Source of the DNA: UBA668 sp038328705 | GTDB lineage: Bacteria; Actinomycetota; Acidimicrobiia; Acidimicrobiales; Ilumatobacteraceae | Length of the DNA: 18,478 bases | NCBI GenBank assembly: GCA_038328705.1 | Contig: JBBQMG010000082.1 | Coordinates: 1-18,478 of the forward strand | Direction of reading: 5' to 3' | In this document: positions 1-5,597 of the stretch, piece after piece | Layout of the letters: each line of letters opens with the position of its first letter | How positions within the stretch are numbered: the stretch's first letter is position 1 | Translations under genes and position numbers: made by a program | The notes under the pieces: model-generated | What the model saw: the letters and a program-made list of their open reading frames with translations, nothing else | What the model was told of the DNA's origin: nothing | The model's database searches: none

Positions 1-1
1 G

Positions 2-256
2 GCCGACAAGCCCAAGCGAGCGATCTCCGAGGAGGAGAAGGCGACGCGCAAGGACCGAGTGGCCAAGGCCAAGGACGCGCTCGCCCGGTCCGTGGGCGCC
101 AAGGGCGACTGGGTCATTTCGGGTCGTGCCGCACTGAAGACGTACCTGCAGCGGCTCAACGAGCCCAAGCAGCCCGACGATGCTCAGTTCGAGGCTCTTT
201 TGGCAGCGCCGTTCACGCCGCCGCCGAAGAAGAAGACCAACGACCGTCGTTTCTGA
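2..256 (+). CDS. C-terminal part of an unrecognised Lys-rich protein (5' partial)
   Basis: The reading frame is open from base 2 to a TGA at 254-256, so the gene begins upstream of the window; a GTG at 59 is probably internal. The visible 84 residues are strongly charged, with a Lys/Glu/Arg-rich helix-prone segment at the start, a central segment around GDWVISGRAALKTYL, and a Pro/Lys-rich tail (TPPPKKKTNDRRF). No signal peptide or membrane segment is visible in this part. It converges with the next gene, 40 bp away. I do not recognise the family and assign no function. Coding status rests on the open frame and on its codon composition matching the neighbouring genes. Confidence 0.6.
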   Translation, partial: ADKPKRAISEEEKATRKDRVAKAKDALARSVGAKGDWVISGRAALKTYLQRLNEPKQPDDAQFEALLAAPFTPPPKKKTNDRRF

Positions 257-296
257 CGGCACCGTCATCTACAACGACTAGCACGTACAAGACGGC

Positions 297-1664
297 TCAC
301 GCGGTCGAGATCTCGACCGGGCCGGGCACATCGATTCGCGTGGCAGCCAGCCTCACCGGTACGTGGGCGAACGGCAGCCGCAGCTGCAGCGTCACCGTGC
401 TGCCATCGGCGGCGCGCACTGACGCAGTTGTCGCGCTGCTGGTGGCCGGAACCCATATGAAGACGTAGGTGGAACCACCGACCACGATGGTGTCGTTGCC
501 GGCACGCGTGGCGACGTCGGACCTGGTCGGTGTCGACGCAGATGTTGCAGTGCCCGGCAACGTCCACCACCACAGGTACTCGGTGCGGCCGCCGCGCGCC
601 GCCAACTGAACGCCACTGCTCCATGGTGAGCCGTCGGCGGCCACACCTGATGCGACCGGCGTGAACTCGCCCAGCCGATAGTCCGGGTGCAGCCCATACA
701 GCAGCTGCTGCCACTCGGTTTCGTCGGCCAGGCGCACCGTACGGCTGATGGCCAGCAGCTCACTAGTCGGCATGGGGCCGGTCAGGCTCAGCAGCCGATC
801 TGCGGCGGCCCAGGTGACGATTGCGTCCCCGTTTGCGATCAACGTTCCAGCGGTGTACCCGCCGGAGCCCTCCACCCGTCCGGTGGTGAAGTACGAGAGG
901 GTGGCCGGCCGAGTATCCATGTCCACGATCGACTCTCGCAGTGTGATCGTCGCCCCGTCGGGTGTCACCGAACGCATCTCGGTCGCCACGGTTCCGTAGA
1001 GCAACTCTTCGGCCCAGTTGGCGGTTCGGGTGGACATCAGACTGTTGGCGGCGAGTATCTCCTCGTCGTATAGAACCTTGCCGTTCTTGTCATCGGCGAG
1101 CTTCAACGAGTTGGCGAACTGGACCAGTTCGAGATCCTCGATGTCGAAGGCGCGCACATCGGTGGCCCAGTCGTCTCCGAGGTCGACGATGATCGTGGTC
1201 ATCGACCGTTCGTTGCGCGGGACGATCAGATTTCGTCCGCCGACCTCGCGGCGAAACGAATTGATCGCGGGGAGCGCATCGCCGCGGCGGCGGTACGTCT
1301 GCAACGAGATCCACGGGCTTGTCGGGTTGCCATTTGCGAACAGGGTGTAGCGAGCATTCGCCGGAGGCCGTGTGACGATGTCTGCTGAGTAGGGGCGTAG
1401 ATCGGACGCATCAATGATGAAGTGACCAGCGGCTATGGGTGCGGGGGTCGTCTCGTCATCTTCGCTGTACACGGCGACCCAGGCGACGACAGCGACAACC
1501 GTCAGCGCGACCAGGCCGGCAACCAGTCGGCGTCGTCCTGGGGCAGGCTCATCGAGTGTTGCTGGTTCCGGGAACGGAGAGTCAGCGGGTGCATCGTCCC
1601 ACCAGCTCGGATCGTCGAGGGTGACGACCTCGATGTGCTGCAGCTCGGGCCGACGGTCACGCAT
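297..1664 (-). CDS. Membrane-anchored hypothetical protein with two similar extracytoplasmic segments
   Basis: This 455-residue protein has an acidic cytoplasmic N-terminus, then one hydrophobic helix at about residues 46-65 (LVAGLVALTVVAVVAWVAVY) preceded by GRRR. That suggests an N-in, C-out anchored protein with a large outer domain of about 390 residues. Two similar motifs occur in the outer part, LELVQFANSLKLAD near residue 180 and ELLAISRTVRLADETEW near 300. They hint at a duplicated domain of the kind seen in actinobacterial hypothetical proteins. The ATG at 1664 lies 24 nt after the stop of the EF-hand gene, with a weak GAGG about 10 nt upstream, so the two genes probably form one unit. 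The frame is intact and function is unknown. Confidence 0.75.
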   Translation of the reverse strand: MRDRRPELQHIEVVTLDDPSWWDDAPADSPFPEPATLDEPAPGRRRLVAGLVALTVVAVVAWVAVYSEDDETTPAPIAAGHFIIDASDLRPYSADIVTRPPANARYTLFANGNPTSPWISLQTYRRRGDALPAINSFRREVGGRNLIVPRNERSMTTIIVDLGDDWATDVRAFDIEDLELVQFANSLKLADDKNGKVLYDEEILAANSLMSTRTANWAEELLYGTVATEMRSVTPDGATITLRESIVDMDTRPATLSYFTTGRVEGSGGYTAGTLIANGDAIVTWAAADRLLSLTGPMPTSELLAISRTVRLADETEWQQLLYGLHPDYRLGEFTPVASGVAADGSPWSSGVQLAARGGRTEYLWWWTLPGTATSASTPTRSDVATRAGNDTIVVGGSTYVFIWVPATSSATTASVRAADGSTVTLQLRLPFAHVPVRLAATRIDVPGPVEISTA

Positions 1665-1688
1665 CGCTGGAGAGCCTCGAGGAGCTGA

Positions 1689-1919
1689 TCAGTCGTTGTC
1701 GAGCTTGTCGAGGACGTGATGGGCGGCGTCGGCCAGCTTGCCCTTGACGCCGCCCTCCTTCGCGATCTCCTCGAGGCGAGCATCGACCAGGCCGATCTCC
1801 TGCCGTGCGCCCTCCAGCGGCGAGATCTTCCCATCGTCGTTGAGATCGAAGCTGACAAGGTCCAGCTCTTCATCCGTCTCAGGGGTGTCGGCTGCGTCGG
1901 GTGTTTCGTCGTTGGACAT
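1689..1919 (-). CDS. Small acidic EF-hand calcium-binding protein
   Basis: With ATG at 1919 the product is 76 residues and begins MSNDETPDAADTPETDEEL. The 12-residue loop DLNDDGKISPLE matches the canonical EF-hand loop: D1, N3, D5, G6, I8 and E12 are all in place. It is followed by a predicted helix and a C-terminal KGKLADAAHHVLDKL amphipathic helix. Only one loop is visible, so binding would probably require dimerisation or pairing with a partner. The frame stays open upstream to 1991, but that extension is Arg/His-rich and unlike the rest, and a -10-like hexamer sits exactly 6 nt before the 1919 ATG. The gene precedes the membrane-anchored hypothetical protein by 24 nt, and a functional link to it is inference. 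Confidence 0.7.
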   Translation of the reverse strand: MSNDETPDAADTPETDEELDLVSFDLNDDGKISPLEGARQEIGLVDARLEEIAKEGGVKGKLADAAHHVLDKLDND

Positions 1920-1925
1920 GCTGCC

Positions 1926-1953
1926 AGTATGCCGCCTCGCAAGGCGTCGTCTA
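1926..1953 (-). promoter_or_regulatory. Candidate leaderless promoter of the EF-hand gene
   Basis: On the minus strand TAGACG (-35 like, plus positions 1948-1953) and CATACT (-10 like, 1926-1931) are separated by 16 bp. CATACT ends 6 nt before the ATG, so transcription would start at or next to the start codon. No Shine-Dalgarno sequence lies at the normal distance. Confidence 0.35.
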
Positions 1954-2354
1954 TGCGGGTTGCGGTGGATCGTTGGTGGTTGATGAGGCACTTGCCATCA
2001 AAGATTCAGTTGTCGCGGGTGTGTGGTGGCCAGGAACGTCTTCGTAATGAACGACTCGGGCCGGCAACCTCGGTCTCAGCCGGCAACGAGCGTGTGGATG
2101 TCGCTCGTCACGGTGAGCATTGCGTCGTCGCTGATCTCGCGCGTGTTCGCGTGGACGACGATGATGATCTGACCGGTTCGATCGACGGCGAGCATGGAAC
2201 GTGAACCGATTGTCTCGCCGTCGTGGAAGGAGAACACGACATGCGGATTGTCGGTGTTCTCCAGTTCGCAGGGACAGGCGTGGGCGAGCCAACCGGTCCC
2301 CCATGCGGTTTGGGCAGGTTTGTCGTCGGACGCGGAGATGGGCGTGGGTAGGAA

Positions 2355-2361
2355 GAAAAAA
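2355..2361 (-). other. T7 homopolymer at the second frame break of the serine hydrolase
   Basis: Seven As on the plus strand (T7 in the coding sense) sit where the hydrolase core frame (…GGATNDFF) gives way to the frame encoding …LPTPISASDDKPAQTAWG. Deleting one T gives a continuous protein. Such runs are hot spots for replication slippage, transcriptional slippage and sequencing indels. Confidence 0.6.
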
Positions 2362-3220
2362 ATCGTTGGTTGCTCCACCGAGTGCGGAGCCGTCGGCGAG
2401 GGCCGCACCCCAGGCCAGTACGTCGTGCACCGTGGAGACCATCCCTCCATGTGCCTCGGTGACCGACAGCACCGTTTCAAGGCCGGGGAAGCTCGCCGTG
2501 TCCTGGTCTCGGTCGATCGAGGCGTCGAATGAGGTACGTTCGCCCTGGATCCCTCCCCAAGCGTTGTCCTCGAGGGTGAACCAGCCGTGCTCAAGGGTTC
2601 GATGGTCGCCGATCGTACCCACGGTGGTGTGCGTCAATCCGAGAGGAACGAGGAATCGTGCCGACAATGCGTCCGACAGCGACTGTCCGGTGACCTTCTC
2701 GACGATGATCGCCGCGATCGTGTGGTTCACGTTGGCGTACGCGTAGTGGCCGGGCGCGTAGGCGGCAGTGGGCTGCATCACGGCGAGTGCGTCCTCGAGG
2801 GAGTAGATCTTGCTGAGATCCGCGAGCAACGCATCGCGCCACGGCGCTGAGTCCACGATGTCGCCGAGGCCGCTCGTATGCGTCAACAACTGTTGCACCG
2901 TGATCCGATCGGCGTTGGGCATGTCGGGCAACCACTTGTCGATCGTGTCGTCGAGCGACAACGCCCCGTCGTGCGCGAGCGCCGACACCTCGGCGCCGAC
3001 GAAGGTCTTGGTGATGGAAGCGATCAAGAACCGGCCATCACCGGTCTGCGGCGAATCAGGCCTCCGCCCGTCGACGCCGGCGGAGATGACCATTTCACAG
3101 CGGTCGGAGAATCGGACACCGGCTGACACGCCGAACGTCCTTTGATCCTCGATGAACGCATCGAGTCGCTCGGTGATTTTCCGAGCTGTGGTGGCGCTGA
3201 CGTCGAGACACGTTTCCGTA

Positions 3221-3350
3221 GATGCCGTAGATGCCGTAGATGCTTGGATGCTGAGGATGCTTGGATGCTGAGGATGCTTGGATGCATTGGATGCATTGGA
3301 TGCATTGGATGCATTGGATGCTGAGGATGCTTGGATGCTGAGGATGCTTG
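3221..3350 (-). repeat. Tandem array of 15 GATG-led 8/9-bp units inside the serine hydrolase gene
   Basis: On the plus strand the 130-bp array reads as GATGCCGTA x2, GATGCTTG, then two 17-bp units (GATGCTGAG+GATGCTTG), GATGCATTG x4, and two more 17-bp units. Ten units are 9 bp and five are 8 bp. In the coding sense all three frames are free of stops across the array, encoding (HPM)n/HPQ, IQC/IYG or AST/QHP-type repeats. The array directly follows the lipobox segment, where a flexible linker is normal. Because 8 and 17 are not multiples of 3, gain or loss of these units changes the frame of everything downstream. Confidence 0.9.
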
Positions 3351-3479
3351 GTCTGCCTCAGTTTTGCACGCCACCAAGGTGCCGACTCCGAGAGCAGCAA
3401 CCAACAGGCGCAGCGACATGATCCATTTGTGCTTGATCATGGTGTATTTTCTTTCGCCTCTCGCCGATGTGTGAGAGCT

Positions 3480-4785
3480 TCAGTTGTTCGCGATAATGTC
3501 ATGGATCGGGAGCACCAGAGCGCGCAGAGCAGCACCCTCGATCGGGGTGGCGTTGAGGTGGAGCACGATCGAGATGCCATCTGGGAACGTCAACATCGTG
3601 ACTGCGGTACCCGTCTCCGATACCGCCTTGCCGTACGAGGTGAACGTGGGCGTGTCACCCGTGCATGGGCGGTAGCCGCTGAATGGAACACCGATCGGAA
3701 CCCAGGCGAGCCCGTCGCTCGTTGCGCGGTCCGCACTGAAGTGATCAGCAGTCGGAGCTCGCTCGGCTCCCAGGAACTGGCCGGACATCAAGGACTCGAC
3801 GAGGTTGGCGAGATCAGCCGTCGTTGATTGCAGACCCCACGAGGCGCCACCCATCGTGAGATACGCGCGCTTCGCTATCCGCGTATCGATCAGCGATCCG
3901 TCGAGCACGAACCAGCCTTCGCTGAAGTTCGCCGGCTGGTTCGATCCGTCGGCAAGCGACGTGTCGTCGAGGCCGAGGGGCTTCGCCACCATGGTGTCGA
4001 TGAGCTCGGCGACTGTGCGACCGGTCACCTGTTCGAGCACGTAGGCGATCACCAGCCGAACGGTGTCGGGCGTCGGGGTCGTGAACGTGCCCGGCGTCGC
4101 GGATGGGGGCACCGCTGCCATGAGGTTGACGACCTCCTGCAGCGACCACGTTCGTTCGAGATCGGCGGTGATCGACGGCACCAAAAGGGAGGTGTACGGG
4201 TCGCCGAGGCCCGACAGTTCGTCGAGCAGCATGCGAACCGTGATCAGGTCGGCGTTGGGGTAGTCCGGGAGCCAGGTGGCGAGTACCAGCTCGGCATCGA
4301 GAGTGCCCTGATCGATCAGCTTCCATGCGATCGCTTCGACAACCGTTCCCGTGATGCCGCTGGTGAGAAAGACCGAATTCGGTTTCGCGCTCGCGCCGTC
4401 CACCGTGGTTCCGGCGGCCAACTCATGCAGGGTTCCATCGGGCATGCGGATTGGCCAGCTGCGCCTCGCTCGGCGACAACGTGATGGCTCCCTCGACCAT
4501 CTGCACCCCACTGGGTCCAACGAGTGAGTCGAGCTGGTCCTGCACCTCGGCCAACCACGCTGGATCCGGTTCGCTGGCTGCTGTCGTCGACGGGGGGACC
4601 TCGCTCGTCACAGTCGTCGTCGGGACGGTTGATGGCACCGATGTTGTCGAGCTCAGCACGGTGTCAGGTGTCGACTCCGGGGTGGCGGTCGTCGATGCGT
4701 CGCCGCCACAGGCTGCGAGGGCCGATGCGACCAGGACGGCGGCCGTGGCGGTGAGATGGCGAATTCGGGTGTGGGTGGGGTTCAT
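3480..4785 (-). pseudogene. Lipoprotein paralogue of the serine hydrolase, catalytic motifs lost, 1-nt frameshift
   Basis: ATG 4785 encodes a lipoprotein signal peptide (…LVASALAAC, lipobox Cys near residue 25), a Ser/Thr/Pro-rich linker, then AWLAEVQDQLDSLVGPSGVQ and TLSPSEAQLA. At about 4450-4452 the frame breaks. Removing one base of the AA in GCCAATCC continues as IRMPDGTLHELAAGTTVDG and the full S12-like domain to the TGA at 3480. Compared with its downstream neighbour, FLIASITKTFVGA is FLTSGITGTVVEA here, so both the nucleophilic Ser and the Lys are Gly. YAN becomes TPT and the HDG box is replaced by YGK. The protein would therefore be non-catalytic even with the frame restored, perhaps a binding or decoy domain. 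It starts opposite the SARP-type regulator, and its promoter carries phased heptamers. A pseudogene of a pseudo-enzyme is my preferred reading. Confidence 0.72.
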
Positions 4786-4791
4786 GGGCTG

Positions 4792-4797
4792 GTTATC
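4792..4797 (-). promoter_or_regulatory. -10 element of the hydrolase-like lipoprotein operon
   Basis: GATAAC on the minus strand ends 6 nt before the ATG at 4785, consistent with a leaderless transcript. No convincing -35 hexamer is found 16-18 bp upstream. Instead a GGTATCG heptamer (CGATACC in this orientation) lies 9 nt upstream of the -10, where a SARP activator would sit. Confidence 0.45.
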
Positions 4798-4806
4798 GCA
4801 AACGCT

Positions 4807-4846
4807 GGTATCGACGACCTCTAATCGCGGTATCGGCTCGGTATCA
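4807..4846. promoter_or_regulatory. Candidate SARP operator: three helically phased GGTATC(G/A) heptamers
   Basis: GGTATCG at 4807-4813, GGTATCG at 4829-4835 and GGTATCA at 4840-4846 have starts 22 and 11 bp apart, so all face the same side of the helix. SARP family activators are known to bind direct heptamer repeats at 11-bp intervals close to the -10 box. The fourth phased position (4818-4824, CCTCTAA) does not match. The site lies between a SARP-type gene and the hydrolase-like operon, so auto- and cross-regulation are plausible. Confidence 0.55.
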
Positions 4847-4852
4847 GCGCCA

Positions 4853-4881
4853 TTGACGGCCGCGTGTGCGCCCTTGATACT
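4853..4881 (+). promoter_or_regulatory. Sigma-70-type leaderless promoter of the SARP-type regulator
   Basis: TTGACG (4853-4858), a 17-bp spacer and GATACT (4876-4881) form a near-consensus promoter. The -10 ends 6 nt before ATG 4888, which places the transcript start at the start codon. The last heptamer of the candidate operator ends 6 bp upstream of the -35. Confidence 0.6.
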
Positions 4882-4887
4882 GAGCCG

Positions 4888-5358
4888 ATGCGGATCCAGC
4901 TGCTCGGTCCATTGCTGATCGACGGCAGCCCGGCGCAGCTTCCTCCGCGAGACCGCATCGTCCTGGCCAGATTGGCATGGGCGGTCGGTGACGTCGTTAC
5001 GACCGATTTGCTGGTCGACGCCTTGTGGGGCGGAATCGTGCCGCCATCATCAGGCAAGGTGATCCAGGGTGTGATCATGCGGCTCCGTCGTCGTTTGGGA
5101 CCGGAGGCAATCGAGACGTATGCCGCCGGGCACCGCCTGGCGGTCGCGGCGATCGACGTCGACGTGCCGGAGTTCCGTCGACTGGTCGCTCGTTCGCGCC
5201 AGCTCGCCGAGCAGGGCTCGATCGATCGTGCAGCGCACGCCGCCCAGATAGCACTCGGTCTCTGGCGAGTTGGAGCCGGAGTCGAGCTTGATGCATGCGG
5301 GGTGGCCCCTGGCGAACAAGCGCGACTTCGTCGCCAGTCGTGGCCGAGGACGAGCTAG
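4888..5358 (+). pseudogene. Truncated SARP/AfsR-type transcriptional regulator (wHTH plus partial BTAD)
   Basis: From ATG 4888 the 156-residue product begins MRIQLLGPLLIDGSPAQL. Residues about 1-90 form an OmpR/PhoB-like winged helix of the SARP type, with landmarks VVTTDLLVDALWGG, a recognition-helix region SSGKVIQGVIMRLRRRLG and the wing IETYAAGHRLAV. From about residue 95 the bacterial transcriptional activation domain begins (DVPEFRRLVARSRQLAEQGSIDRAAHAAQIALGLWR). SARPs are usually 250 residues or longer; this one stops within the first BTAD helices. Near 5337 an alternative frame gives VVAEDELVL, which fits the family better than the actual SWPRTS, suggesting a small indel. The stop codon TAG (5356-5358) is supplied by the first bases of an inverted-repeat element. 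The winged helix is intact, so a short DNA-binding remnant could still be made. Confidence 0.7.
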
Positions 5359-5597
5359 TGCTCTGACCACATGGGTTGGTAGGTCGCGTCCTGCCGACTG
5401 CTGCTGCCGGCCTTTCTGGGCGTGCTGCGTCCCGGACCGCGGAACTGACAACACCCAGAACGAGCTATGGGACCATCGCTGCCCAGAAAGTCCTTGCGCA
5501 CACAAATGGGTGCATTCCGTCTCGGTTGGCGGACTTGGTGTCAAACGGTCCAGAAATGGCGCCCCATAGCGCGCGAACGTTCGCGGTCAGAGCACTA
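5356..5597. mobile_element. 242-bp element with 13-bp terminal inverted repeats (MITE-like)
   Basis: TAGTGCTCTGACC at 5356-5368 is the exact reverse complement of GGTCAGAGCACTA at 5585-5597. TA at each edge allows a TA target duplication around an 11-bp inverted repeat, and the left edge reads CTAG, as in IS630/Tc1-like insertions; this family assignment is tentative. The interior has no credible transposase frame: short open stretches exist but none resembles a known protein. The right inner end contains the palindrome GCGAACGTTCGC (5572-5583). The left repeat supplies the stop of the truncated regulator and the right repeat supplies the stop of the aminotransferase gene. A small non-autonomous element or an internally deleted insertion sequence fits best. 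Confidence 0.6.

Larger units (their letters stand above)
2076..3440 (-). pseudogene. Lipoprotein serine hydrolase (beta-lactamase-like, S12 / class C), frame-disrupted
   Basis: Three consecutive frames reconstruct one protein. The first, from ATG 3440, encodes a lipoprotein signal peptide ending in lipobox LVAC (Cys25). The second (about 3219 down to 2361) encodes ARKITERLDAFIEDQRTFGVSAGVRF followed by the hydrolase core. The third (about 2355 to the stop at 2076) encodes the C-terminus. Catalytic motifs of the family are all present: S-x-x-K as SITK in FLIASITKTFVG, Y-x-N as YAN in HYAYANVN, and the third box as HDG in FSFHDGETIG. The first frame break lies in the tandem-repeat array at 3221-3350; removing one 17-bp (or 8-bp) unit rejoins the signal peptide to the core. 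The second lies in a T7 run at 2355-2361, where six Ts would restore the frame. If expressed it would be an outer-face lipid-anchored peptidase or esterase. A GTG at 3129 could start a form without a signal. It lies 39 nt downstream of a paralogue, probably in the same transcript. It may be a pseudogene, a phase-variable gene or an assembly artefact. Confidence 0.75.

Noticed and set aside
254..267. Palindrome TGACGGCACCGTCA overlapping the stop of the first gene, as a terminator
   Set aside because: The stem is only 5-6 bp with almost no loop and no U-tract; it could help termination but cannot be supported.
1951..3129. A single intact 392-residue hydrolase starting at GTG 3129
   Set aside because: After the T7 run the frame encodes an Arg/His-rich tail, while another frame carries the family C-terminus with the HDG box, and the start would omit the clear lipoprotein signal upstream.
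3221..3350. Possible CRISPR array
   Set aside because: Units are contiguous 8-9-mers with no spacers, and no cas genes are near; it is a coding microsatellite/minisatellite.
5369..5584. Transposase remnant inside the inverted-repeat element
   Set aside because: Translations in both directions gave short open stretches without DDE-like or other recognisable motifs.
5356..5597. The inverted repeats as a terminator between convergent genes
   Set aside because: The arms are separated by 216 bp, too far for a terminator hairpin; transposon-like ends fit better.
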